From: Bacillus thermotolerans
GTDB taxonomy: Bacteria; Bacillota; Bacilli; Bacillales; Domibacillaceae
Length of the DNA stretch: 61,760 bases
Direction of reading: 5' to 3'
Assembly: GCF_000812025.2 (NCBI RefSeq)
Contig: NZ_JWJE02000021.1
Location: forward strand, 1-61,760
Position numbers and translations under genes: made by a program. The notes below the pieces were generated by a model that ran no database searches, was not told the DNA's origin, and was given only the letters and a program-made list of their open reading frames with translations. Of the stretch, positions 15,884 to 24,113 are shown piece by piece (position 1 is the first letter of the stretch; each line of letters begins with the position of its first letter).

Positions 15884-17710
15884 TTATTCAATGCGTACCC
15901 AGACGGTTTCTTTTGTGCTGTTGTTTTGTAGATCGGTGCCGGTAAGAATGATTTGATAGTCACCGGGCGGCATCTTTTTTAAATTGCCGTTTGTTCCATC
16001 CCAGCTGAGGTTATGACGGCGTGCCGGCAGCGCCTTTCTTGTCAGGAGCGGCTTCACGAGCTTTCCCTGCTCATTGTAAACAGCCGCTGTGATAAATAAG
16101 CTTCTGTCGATTGCAAAGGTGACCGCAGCAGACGGCTTTTCCTTCGTCATGGTCATATCGGCAGCATCGGCAGTGATCACCGGAGGCAGGTCAGGAATGA
16201 CTTGCACTTCGGCTCTTTGACTGAGTGACTGCCGGTTGTCGGCCAGACGGAATACAACCGAGTACTTGCCCGCCGGAACAAAGTCGCCGTTATCCTGCTT
16301 CCCGTTCCAATAAGCGACGAAGCCGCCCTGCTTTGGCAGTTCTCCGTTTATGAGCGTACGGACACGACGGCCGCTCGCGTCTTCTACATAGACCAGCCCT
16401 CGCATGCTTCCGCGGACTGACAGCGCGGCTCGGATATTAGTTTTTCCCGTCATGCGAAATTCTTTCGTATTGAGTGATATCGCTCCCATCGGCTTTGGTG
16501 TAAGCGCCAAAGCCTGGTGGGCATCCACACGGCCGTGCCCGTACGAATCATCCATCGACGGGTGACCGAGATCGACAGACGACTGATACAAAATACGCAT
16601 CACCTGCTGCGGTGTCAAAAACGGATTTTTCGATAGCACGAGTGCGGCTGTGCCTGATACGACGGGTGCCGCCATGGACGTACCGCTGTCATAGCCGTAT
16701 GAATGAACAGGCATCGTCGAGTATACGTTCTCTCCCGGTGCCGATAGATTAATGTGGCGGCCGACATTAGAAAACCCGGTTATATGATCCTTCTCGTCCA
16801 CTGCGCTGACACCGATCACTTTGGAAAAAGCGGCCGGATACATCGGCAGGCTTGTCCCTTCATTGCCAGCAGCCGCTACGACAAGGGTGCCTTTTTCCAA
16901 AGCATAGGCCACCGCGTACTCCATCACACTGCTGTATACATACGTGCCCAGGCTTAAATTAATAACGTCCGCTCCTTGATCAGCAGCGTACATCATGGCT
17001 TCCGCGATATCATAGCTTTCTGCATATTCCCCCTGGAACACATCAATCGGCATTAGCTTCACGCCCGGAGCAACCCCTGTCACTCCCGCTCCGTTCATCG
17101 CCGCGCCAATGATGCCTGCTACGTGCGTGCCATGGCGGTCGCGGTCCACAATAGCTCCGTTGGCGACCACATTGTACGGCTTCACAATCCGGCCGGCAAA
17201 CTCTGTATGAGTTAGATCGAGCCCTCCGTCAATCACAGCGACCGTCACTTGCGGGCGGCCCCGCGTTTGATCCCACGCCCTCGGTGACTGGATCATTCGG
17301 TGAAACCATTGACGGCTATAGGACGGATCGCTCGGCTGGAGCTGCGGCGTTACATGGTAATTCCGCTCTGCCCGCTGAACAGTCGGCTCCTTCTGCAGTG
17401 AAAGCATCATTTGCTGGAGCGGCTGCTTCTCCTTCACTTCCACATTCACAAACAGCCCATTCATCAAGCTCGACTGCTCCGTTAATCCATATTTCTCATA
17501 TAAGGCTTCCCGCTCTATGGACGGAAGCGCTGACTCGAACTGAATGACCAGTTCGCTTTTTTCGTAGCTCGCCTGCAGGACATGGGCTGGTTTACTCACC
17601 GGAAGCTCCGCTGCTTCGACTCGGCCTTCACTTTCCCACATACTCATTCCCACACCTGCTGCTATCACACTGCTTAACACGGCCTTCCACAGCCCAAACA
17701 ACCCTCTCAT
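15884..17710 (-). CDS. secreted S8 subtilisin-like serine protease with C-terminal FlgD-like Ig domains
   Basis: A 608-residue exoprotease: signal peptide (1-33), inhibitor-I9-like propeptide (about 48-122, ending RAERNYHV), and S8 catalytic domain (about 130-415) with Asp161 (VIDGGLD), His193 (HGTHVAG), oxyanion Asn283 (AAAGNEG) and Ser345 (GTSMAAP). Two FlgD-type Ig-like repeats follow (about 425-515 and 525-608) with YWNGKQDNGDFVPAGKY and SWDGTNGNLKKMPPGDY. All catalytic residues are present, so it should mature to an active extracellular protease. Single gene; the ATG at 17710 has a weak upstream GGGGGAAGAGGGATG site. Confidence 0.92.
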   Translation of the reverse strand: MRGLFGLWKAVLSSVIAAGVGMSMWESEGRVEAAELPVSKPAHVLQASYEKSELVIQFESALPSIEREALYEKYGLTEQSSLMNGLFVNVEVKEKQPLQQMMLSLQKEPTVQRAERNYHVTPQLQPSDPSYSRQWFHRMIQSPRAWDQTRGRPQVTVAVIDGGLDLTHTEFAGRIVKPYNVVANGAIVDRDRHGTHVAGIIGAAMNGAGVTGVAPGVKLMPIDVFQGEYAESYDIAEAMMYAADQGADVINLSLGTYVYSSVMEYAVAYALEKGTLVVAAAGNEGTSLPMYPAAFSKVIGVSAVDEKDHITGFSNVGRHINLSAPGENVYSTMPVHSYGYDSGTSMAAPVVSGTAALVLSKNPFLTPQQVMRILYQSSVDLGHPSMDDSYGHGRVDAHQALALTPKPMGAISLNTKEFRMTGKTNIRAALSVRGSMRGLVYVEDASGRRVRTLINGELPKQGGFVAYWNGKQDNGDFVPAGKYSVVFRLADNRQSLSQRAEVQVIPDLPPVITADAADMTMTKEKPSAAVTFAIDRSLFITAAVYNEQGKLVKPLLTRKALPARRHNLSWDGTNGNLKKMPPGDYQIILTGTDLQNNSTKETVWVRIE

Positions 17711-17741
17711 CCCTCTTCCCCCTATCCGATTCGGATGAGCA

Positions 17742-17796
17742 CTTTCATGCGTTAATGTGGTGGGGGTCAGACCCCCACTCCTTTAAAGCGTTAAAG
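17742..17796. repeat. REP-like hairpin repeat, copy 1
   Basis: Core GGGGGTCAGACCCCC with right arm CTCCTTTAAAGCG. The left arm has changed to GCGTTAATGTGGT, so the outer stem is imperfect. This is the leftmost copy in the window, upstream of the subtilase gene and of tctC. Confidence 0.75.
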
Positions 17797-17890
17797 GAAC
17801 GTCTTTCCATAACGAGATAATTATAGTTGGTTCGGGCGTGGGCGTCTATGGGATTTTTCGGGTTTAGCAGATTTGGAGCCTTTTGTGCAC

Positions 17891-17933
17891 TTTATGAACA
17901 AAATGGTCTTTATGAAAGGATTATTGTTTATGA
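17891..17933 (+). promoter_or_regulatory. three TTTATGA direct repeats 18 bp apart upstream of tctC
   Basis: TTTATGAAC (17891), TTTATGAAA (17909) and TTTATGAGA (17927) are spaced exactly 18 bp. A TATAAT -10-like box is at 17965-17970 and tctC starts at 18001. Spacing and position fit activator binding by the two-component regulator encoded downstream of tctA (an inference). Confidence 0.45.
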
Positions 17934-18000
17934 GAGAAATATTATCTTTCTTTTCAGAACATTCTATAATGAAAGCACTTACAAGAAAGGAGCATTCATT

Positions 18001-19017
18001 ATGAAAAATATTCGTCTTATTTTCTTATTAATGGGCGCATTCATGTTATTCCTGGCTGGATGCGGAAACACACAGGAAAGCGGCGAGGCGGCTTCCGGCG
18101 CTGAAGGAAGCTGGCAGCCTGAAAAGCCAATTGAAGTGGTCGCTCCAGCTGGTCCGGGCGGCGGCTGGGATACAACCGCACGTGCGATCGCTAAGCTATT
18201 GGAAAGTGAAAATATCATTGACCAGCGCATGGCCGTTGTGAATAAGCCAGGAGGCGGCGGTGCTGTCGGCTGGGCCTATGTAAATGGAAAAGCAGGCGAC
18301 AACCATACAATGTTCATCGCCTCTCCTCCGCTTCATTTCGTTCCTTTAAATGGACAATCTGATTTAGACTATCAGGACTTCACTCCGCTGTCTGCTGTCA
18401 TTGCGGATTACGCGGCTTTCATCGTGAAAGCCGATTCTCCGTACAACTCCATGACAGACCTTGTGGAAGCTTTAAAGAAAGACCCGCAGGCGGTATCGGT
18501 TGTCGGTGACTCCGCGCCTGGAAGCATGGACCATATGCAATTCGTGAAAGCCGTAAAAGCCGGCGGCGTTGATGTCAAGAATCTGAAATATGTATCTGCT
18601 CAGGATGGCGGCGGCATGAGCATGCTGCTTGGCGGAAAAGTTGATGTGTACTCCACAGGTCTTGCGGAAGCAACAGAGCAAGCCAGAGCAGGCAAGGTAA
18701 AAGTCTTAGCGATTACCGCACCGGAACGTTTAGAGGGAGAAACGATCTCTGAGTTCCCGACACTGAAAGAACAAGGCATCGATGATGAGTTCGTCGTATG
18801 GCGCGGCTTCTTCGGACCGAAAGACATGGACCCGGCAGCTGTGAAGTATTACGAGGATGCTTTTAAACAAATGATGGAAACAGAACAGTGGAAGGAAGTA
18901 CGGGATAACTTCGGCTGGACAGACAATTATATGAACAGTGAAGAATTCGCTGTGTTCCTGGAAGAAGAACATAAAGAAATTGAAGCATTAATGGAAGAAG
19001 TAGGATTGAAACAATAA
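18001..19017 (+). CDS. tctC: tripartite tricarboxylate transporter substrate-binding lipoprotein (TctC family)
   Basis: A 338-residue lipoprotein from ATG 18001, preceded by AAGAAAGGAG; the longer frame upstream has no ribosome site. The signal peptide ends with lipobox LAGC (Cys at about 20). The mature domain carries TctC/BugD marks: the APAGPGGGWDTTARAIAK loop, VVNKPGGGGAVG and the FFGPKDM region. It binds a carboxylate outside the cell and delivers it to TctAB. First gene of tctCBA, opposite a citrate/dicarboxylate-type two-component system that probably controls it. Confidence 0.92.
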   Translation: MKNIRLIFLLMGAFMLFLAGCGNTQESGEAASGAEGSWQPEKPIEVVAPAGPGGGWDTTARAIAKLLESENIIDQRMAVVNKPGGGGAVGWAYVNGKAGDNHTMFIASPPLHFVPLNGQSDLDYQDFTPLSAVIADYAAFIVKADSPYNSMTDLVEALKKDPQAVSVVGDSAPGSMDHMQFVKAVKAGGVDVKNLKYVSAQDGGGMSMLLGGKVDVYSTGLAEATEQARAGKVKVLAITAPERLEGETISEFPTLKEQGIDDEFVVWRGFFGPKDMDPAAVKYYEDAFKQMMETEQWKEVRDNFGWTDNYMNSEEFAVFLEEEHKEIEALMEEVGLKQ

Positions 19018-19080
19018 GAAACACGGAAAGGCTGGCCGGTTACAGAAGCTGGCCTTTCCTGTATAGAAAGAGGGATGTAT

Positions 19081-19539
19081 ATGGCCAATAAGCCATCAAG
19101 ATGGATTGCTTTATTGCTGCTTGCCATAGCCGGTGTATATTTAGTGTTAGCTTATCAGCTGCCGGAATTTCCATATGCCATTATAGACAGTGATGTCCTG
19201 CCGAAAGGCCTTGGCTTTTTACTTATCATCTTGTCTGTTGTACTGTTTGCCACGGCGAAGGAGGAGACAGCAGAGGAAAAAGAGAAACGCACGATTCCAA
19301 AAAACGACTTAGTCATTTTATTGATTACGGCTGTTGCTATTTTTATTTATATTTCCTTGTTAGAGGTTCTTGGATTCTTGCTGACAACGATTCTCTTTTT
19401 ACTCTTCCTGCCAACGGTACTTGGCTATCGAAAATATGGTGTAACAGTGGCGGTTGCTTTCATCTTTAGCGGAGTGATGTACTACTCCTTCACTTATTTA
19501 CTGAACATTACCTTGCCACAAGGCATTATGCCCTTCTAG
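19081..19539 (+). CDS. tctB: TctB small membrane subunit of the tripartite tricarboxylate transporter
   Basis: A 152-residue protein with four predicted helices (about 10-28, 42-60, 78-110 with a turn, and 122-145). ATG 19081 is chosen because AGAGGG ends 6 bases upstream; an ATG at 19075 touches the ribosome site. It lies 63 bp after tctC and 12 bp before tctA. TctB proteins form the small membrane part of the permease. Confidence 0.85.
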   Translation: MANKPSRWIALLLLAIAGVYLVLAYQLPEFPYAIIDSDVLPKGLGFLLIILSVVLFATAKEETAEEKEKRTIPKNDLVILLITAVAIFIYISLLEVLGFLLTTILFLLFLPTVLGYRKYGVTVAVAFIFSGVMYYSFTYLLNITLPQGIMPF

Positions 19540-19551
19540 GAGTTGATTAAT

Positions 19552-21072
19552 ATGGATTTCAGCAGTATTCTTTACGGCTTCCAGGTAGCTTTATCCCCTG
19601 GAAACTTAATTTTTGCCTTTATTGGTGTGCTAGCCGGTACAGTGATCGGCATGCTGCCCGGGCTCGGACCGATCAGCGCCATTGCGATTATGATTCCACT
19701 CAGCTACGGGATGGACCCGGCCTCCGCGCTGATTCTTATGGCGGGCGTTTACTATGGAGCTGTATTTGGCGGGTCGACTTCCTCCATCCTGCTGAATGCC
19801 CCCGGCGTTTCCGGTACGGTGGCCACGTCGTTTGACGGCTATCCAATGGCTCAGCAAGGAAAAGCCGGGAAAGCACTGGCGATTGCAGCCATTTCCTCCT
19901 TTGCTGGCGGAACGATCAGCGTCGTGTTCTTAATGCTTGTGGCACCATTTGTTGCTGACTTAGCTGTCACCTTCGGACCGACGGAATATTTTGCGCTTAT
20001 GCTGTTAGGCTTAACCGCGATTTCGAGCTTATCAGACGGCTCTACCATAAAAGCGATGATCGCAGCGGTCGTCGGCTTAATGATTGCTACAGTCGGCATG
20101 GACCAGCAAACAGGCACCTCACGCTTTACGTTCGGTAACCCTTCCCTCTTGGAAGGCATCGATTTCTTAATTGTCGCTCTCGGTTTGTTTGCTCTAGCAG
20201 AGGTATGCCAGCTTATTCTTCGCAGAAAGGAAAAGGAGTCCAAGAAGAAATCAGACGTCGGCAACTTGAAGCTGTCGAAGGGCGAGCTCAAAGAGATGGG
20301 CGGCCCGATCAGCCGTCACTCCGTTCTAGGATTTATTCTCGGCGTGCTGCCGGGAGCCGGAGCCACCATCGCTTCATTTCTTTCATATATTTCTGAAAAA
20401 CGCCTATCCAAGGATCCTTCTTCTTTCGGGAAAGGAAATATCAAGGGAATTGCGGCGCCCGAGACGTCCAATAATGCGGCTACAAGCGGCGCTTTCGTTC
20501 CGCTCTTAACACTCGGCATTCCAGGCTCAGGAACCACTGCGGTGCTCCTCGGTGCCCTGCTTGTTGTCGGTGTACAGCCTGGACCGCTTATGCTGCAGGA
20601 TCACCCCGATGTATTCTGGGGCGTTATTGCCAGTATGTACATTGGTAACCTGTTTCTTTTAATATTGAACCTGCCGCTCATTCCGTTCCTGGCAAAAATT
20701 TTAGCCATTCCAAGACAATTGCTAATCTCTTTGATCATTGTCTTCTGTTTGATCGGTGTGTACGCCGTAAGCTTCAGCACCTTCCATTTATACATTTTGC
20801 TTGGCTTTGGCGTTCTCGGATTCTTAATGAGAATGTTCAGCTTCCCGGCCGCTCCTTTTATCTTAGCCTTTATTCTCGGCGGGATGATGGAGCAGTCGTT
20901 CAGACAGGCAATGACGATTTCTAACGGTTCTTACAACGTCTTCTTCCAAAGCAACATTACGATTGCCCTGTTTATCGTATCCTTGCTTTCCATCTTTGTG
21001 CCGATCATCTCCGGTTACTTTAAGAAGAAAGCTGAAGCGAATGAAGACGAAAGAAAAGGGCGGACCGCTTAA
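19552..21072 (+). CDS. tctA: TctA large membrane subunit of the tripartite tricarboxylate transporter
   Basis: A 506-residue permease with about 12 helices and the conserved glycine-rich loops GVLAGTVIGMLPGLGPISA, FGGSTSSILLNAPG and LGIPGSGTTAVLLGAL. Start ATG 19552 lies 9 bases after TAGGAG; an in-frame TTG at 19543 is too close. The gene ends 7 bp from the stop of the convergent response regulator with no terminator between them, so read-through antisense RNA is possible. Confidence 0.93.
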   Translation: MDFSSILYGFQVALSPGNLIFAFIGVLAGTVIGMLPGLGPISAIAIMIPLSYGMDPASALILMAGVYYGAVFGGSTSSILLNAPGVSGTVATSFDGYPMAQQGKAGKALAIAAISSFAGGTISVVFLMLVAPFVADLAVTFGPTEYFALMLLGLTAISSLSDGSTIKAMIAAVVGLMIATVGMDQQTGTSRFTFGNPSLLEGIDFLIVALGLFALAEVCQLILRRKEKESKKKSDVGNLKLSKGELKEMGGPISRHSVLGFILGVLPGAGATIASFLSYISEKRLSKDPSSFGKGNIKGIAAPETSNNAATSGAFVPLLTLGIPGSGTTAVLLGALLVVGVQPGPLMLQDHPDVFWGVIASMYIGNLFLLILNLPLIPFLAKILAIPRQLLISLIIVFCLIGVYAVSFSTFHLYILLGFGVLGFLMRMFSFPAAPFILAFILGGMMEQSFRQAMTISNGSYNVFFQSNITIALFIVSLLSIFVPIISGYFKKKAEANEDERKGRTA

Positions 21073-21079
21073 TCCCCCC

Positions 21080-21790
21080 TTAAACCCAGTAATATTTTCT
21101 TTCTGGACGGCCGACTGTTCCATAGGACAGCTCGGCCTTTACTTTGTTCACAGAGACAAGATACTCCAGATAACGGCGGGAGGTTGTCCGGCTCATGCCG
21201 AGATGAGAAGCGGCTTCCTCGGCCGTCTTCCCTTCATCACCTGTCTCCTCCATGTAAGACTCCACTTTCTTCAGCGTCAAATAGTCAATTCCCTTTGGCA
21301 TGCTGCTAGGCTCGATCCGCTGCTTCACCTGTACGGCACCGGGCTTTTCAGAAGCAGCTACCCGAAACAGCTCATCTACCTTTTTCTGGTTGACCAGCTC
21401 GCCGCCCTGCAGGCTTTGCCGGTAGCGCCGGTATTTATTCAGTGTCTCCTGAAAGCGGCTGAGAATAATCGGCTTTAAGATATAATCAAACGCCCCGCCC
21501 CTAATCGCTTCAGAGACATGTGCCACTTCCTTTGCGGCCGTCACCATGATGACATCCACATGCCGGTACTCCTTGCGAATGTGCCAAAGCAGATCAATGC
21601 CGCTGCTTTCCTCAAAATAAATATCGAGCAGCACCAGGTCTGGCTTCGCAAGCACAAGCGCTTCCTCTGCTTCCGTGATAGAAGAAGCAATCGCGCATAC
21701 GGAGAAGCCATCCATGTGTTTTAAATAATTGGCATAAATGTCTGCCGCCTTCGGATCATCTTCCACAATCAATACGTAAATCTCTTCCAT
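21080..21790 (-). CDS. CitB/DctR-type response regulator
   Basis: A 236-residue regulator. N-terminal receiver domain (1-120) with the acidic pocket in VEDDP, phospho-acceptor Asp in LVLLDIYFEE (about residue 55), Thr in MVTAAKE and Lys in YILKPI. The C-terminal part (about 165-236) has a helix-turn-helix with the TAEEAASHLGMSRTTSRRYLEYL motif of the CitB/DcuR/MalR group. Encoded 3 bp after the kinase gene, convergent with tctCBA, it probably activates that operon when the kinase senses a carboxylate. Confidence 0.9.
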   Translation of the reverse strand: MEEIYVLIVEDDPKAADIYANYLKHMDGFSVCAIASSITEAEEALVLAKPDLVLLDIYFEESSGIDLLWHIRKEYRHVDVIMVTAAKEVAHVSEAIRGGAFDYILKPIILSRFQETLNKYRRYRQSLQGGELVNQKKVDELFRVAASEKPGAVQVKQRIEPSSMPKGIDYLTLKKVESYMEETGDEGKTAEEAASHLGMSRTTSRRYLEYLVSVNKVKAELSYGTVGRPERKYYWV

Positions 21791-21793
21791 TTC

Positions 21794-23377
21794 TTATTCC
21801 CCCTCCCGTTCTTTAGGCAGATAAACCGTAAATAAAGCGCCGCCTAGTTCACCCGTTGTGACAGTCACATAGCCGCCTGCTTTATGCACGAGCTGCTGAA
21901 TGAGATATAGCCCATAGCCATGCCCTTGCTCCTGCTTCGTCGTCACACCTTTTGAAAAAACCTCCTCCGCTTCCTCACTGCTAACCCCCGGACCGTTATC
22001 CTCCACTTCAATGATCACATCGTGGCCAATATCAGTGACAAACAGCTGCACCTTCCGTTCTTCTAGCGGCAATACGGCCGTGAAGGCATTGTCGAGCAAG
22101 TTGCCGATAATGGTAACAAGCTCCTCTTCCTCAAGGCCCGACGGCAGTTCATACAGTGTACTGTCCTCCACAATCATCAGGCTGATTTTCAGCTCCTGCG
22201 CCCGGTTGTATTTCCCTAGCATGATGCCGGCCACAAGCGGGTGCGGGATCGCCGATAATAAAAATTGAATGAGCTCTTCATAGGAGGACTGCTCTTTTTG
22301 AATCAGCTCGAGTGCTTCTTCATTTTTATTTAATTGAATGAGCCCAGCAATCGTGTTCAGCTTATTCGCATATTCGTGCGTCTGGGCCCGGAGAACATCT
22401 GTGTATTGGTGAACGCGGGCCAGCTCTTTCGCCATGCGGTCCAGCTCGTCCTTGCGCCTGAAACTGGCCACGACTCCCTTTACTTGCCCGTCGTCTAGAA
22501 TGGGCTGCCGGTTGGCAATGACTTCTTGTCCATTTAATGCAATCTCATCATCAAGATGGATCTCTTTAGAGGTTAAGATCTCCGGCATTTTCGTGTTCGA
22601 TAAAAGCTCGGCAATCGGCATGCTGAGATAAGATGTTTTCGGATTCAGCTTCAGCATATCGATTGCCTGCTGATTCATCGCTGTAATTTCCGCTTGATCG
22701 TTTACAGCGATAATGCCTTCCCTCACCGATTCAATGATGGCTTTTTTCTGAAGCAGCTCCTCCGCAATCTCCTCCGGCTCAAGCCCGAAAATCGAGCGTT
22801 TGACGTTTCTCGCAATCAAATAAGAACCAATCGCGCCAATGGCAATCGCGAGTGTCACTAAAAAGAGAATCCGGTTTTGAAAGTTCCCTACCGAAACAGC
22901 CGTGCTTTTTTCCAAAATTCCAACAGATACAACGCCAATGATTTCATCATTTTTACCGAAGACGGGTGTTTTGCCCCGGACAGAATACCCTAGTGAACCT
23001 TTGGCATGAGAAATATAGCTTTCTCCTTTTAAAAGCGCCCGGTCATTGTCGCCTCCGACCATCTTCCGCCCGATTCTTTCCTCTACCGGATGGGAGTAGC
23101 GAATGGACTCCGTGTTGCCGACAACGACGAACTCTGCATTCGTCATTTCCCGCACGCGTTCAGCAATCGGCTGGATCGTGGCTGCGGGGTCCTCTGTATA
23201 AAATGCACGCTGCACACTTGGCATACCTGCTACGGTTTTCGCAATATCTAAGGCTTGCTTGCCCTTCTCTTCTATAAATGTGTCAGACAGCATGTCGTAA
23301 TAAATAAACGATAAAACAGCAATCACAAAAACAAGTAGTATTGAAAATAAAGCCATAATCTTTGTCTGCAGCTTCAT
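21794..23377 (-). CDS. CitA/DcuS-type sensor histidine kinase
   Basis: A 527-residue membrane kinase from ATG 23377 (MKLQTKIM), which has GAGGAG 9 bases upstream; the frame extends 9 codons further without a ribosome site. Order: TM1 (about 8-28), extracellular PAS/Cache sensor (about 30-165), TM2 (about 170-190), cytoplasmic PAS (about 210-310), SpoOB-like dimerisation region with phospho-His in RAQTHEYANKL, and an HATPase domain with NLLDNAF, DNGPGV and GHGYGLYL. The family senses citrate, C4-dicarboxylates or malate. It pairs with the adjacent regulator to control tctCBA. Confidence 0.92.
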   Translation of the reverse strand: MKLQTKIMALFSILLVFVIAVLSFIYYDMLSDTFIEEKGKQALDIAKTVAGMPSVQRAFYTEDPAATIQPIAERVREMTNAEFVVVGNTESIRYSHPVEERIGRKMVGGDNDRALLKGESYISHAKGSLGYSVRGKTPVFGKNDEIIGVVSVGILEKSTAVSVGNFQNRILFLVTLAIAIGAIGSYLIARNVKRSIFGLEPEEIAEELLQKKAIIESVREGIIAVNDQAEITAMNQQAIDMLKLNPKTSYLSMPIAELLSNTKMPEILTSKEIHLDDEIALNGQEVIANRQPILDDGQVKGVVASFRRKDELDRMAKELARVHQYTDVLRAQTHEYANKLNTIAGLIQLNKNEEALELIQKEQSSYEELIQFLLSAIPHPLVAGIMLGKYNRAQELKISLMIVEDSTLYELPSGLEEEELVTIIGNLLDNAFTAVLPLEERKVQLFVTDIGHDVIIEVEDNGPGVSSEEAEEVFSKGVTTKQEQGHGYGLYLIQQLVHKAGGYVTVTTGELGGALFTVYLPKEREGE

Positions 23378-23544
23378 GATGTTGTGCTCCTCTGCCCTTT
23401 CCATTTATTATGAATGATTTTACCGAACATGTGAACGTTTTCATGACAGAAACCTTCATATTCGATGATTCTCCTTACCTGCTAAAAACGATTTTTGATA
23501 GTTTTTGTCAGAAAATGCAGACAATACTCCACCCCGTTTCCGTT

Positions 23545-23713
23545 TAAATTTCGGGGGTTTATGCTATAATAAAAAGGAATGCAGTTTATTTTTTCTTGGC
23601 TTTTTTAAGCAGGATGCCTCTCTGTTACATATACAAAGACAGGTAAAGGTTTCTATCTAGCGGTCGCTGGGTAAAAGGAATAAGATGAACTTTCAAGAAC
23701 GGAGATGAAGAAA
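23545..23713 (+). promoter_or_regulatory. promoter and about 135-nt leader of the 53-aa gene
   Basis: TTTAAA and TGCTATAAT (TATAAT near 23563-23568), spaced 16 bp, form a good sigma-A promoter with an extended -10. A leader of about 135 nt separates it from the small ORF at 23714. The leader holds a weak CCTCTCTG/AGACAGG stem, but I recognise no riboswitch class. Confidence 0.5.
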
Positions 23714-23875
23714 ATGAACATGAAAAAATTATTAACGTACGGATTAGTCGCAGCTGTTGTCGTTCCTAAAGTGAAAGAAAAACTCGAAACTCAGCAACTA
23801 CGCAAAGAATACCAAAACGCACACCGCGTGCGCATGAATAATAACAGCATCTTAGGCAAGATCTCTGCTAACTAA
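23714..23875 (+). CDS. 53-residue small membrane-anchored protein, unknown
   Basis: The sequence starts MNMKKLLTYGLVAAVVV, a likely membrane anchor, then a charged region (KVKEKLETQQLRKEYQNAH) and a polar tail ending KISAN. ACGGAG lies 9 bases before ATG 23714; ATG 23705 in frame is too close to it. It has its own sigma-A promoter and a strong terminator, so it is a real single-gene unit. I do not recognise the family. Confidence 0.7.
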   Translation: MNMKKLLTYGLVAAVVVPKVKEKLETQQLRKEYQNAHRVRMNNNSILGKISAN

Positions 23876-23890
23876 ACATGAACACAAGAG

Positions 23891-23929
23891 CCCGAAATGT
23901 GCCATCTGCACCTTTCGGGTTTTTATTTT
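23891..23929 (+). terminator. terminator of the 53-aa gene
   Basis: CCCGAAATGTGC (23891-23902) pairs with GCACCTTTCGGG (23908-23919) with one mismatch, followed by TTTTTATTTT. Confidence 0.88.
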
Positions 23930-24024
23930 GCTCGCTCTGCCACCTTAAAGCCCGATGACCACGAAAGAACACTGAACATAACAAAAGAGCCACCCAATAT
24001 GAGCGGCCCTGTATGTATGGCGGC

Positions 24025-24081
24025 GCTTTATCGCTTTAAAGTGGCGGGGGTCTGACCCCCAGTACTTTAAAGCATTAAAGC
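24025..24081. repeat. REP-like hairpin repeat, copy 2
   Basis: GCTTTATCGCTTTAAAG left arm, core GGGGGTCTGACCCCC, right arm ACTTTAAAGCATTAAAGC. It lies 32 bp beyond the stop of the aspartokinase gene. The inner stem GTGGC versus AGTAC is partly mismatched. Confidence 0.8.
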
Positions 24082-24113
24082 CCCTTTATTATATCACTAC
24101 TATAATTATCCGC

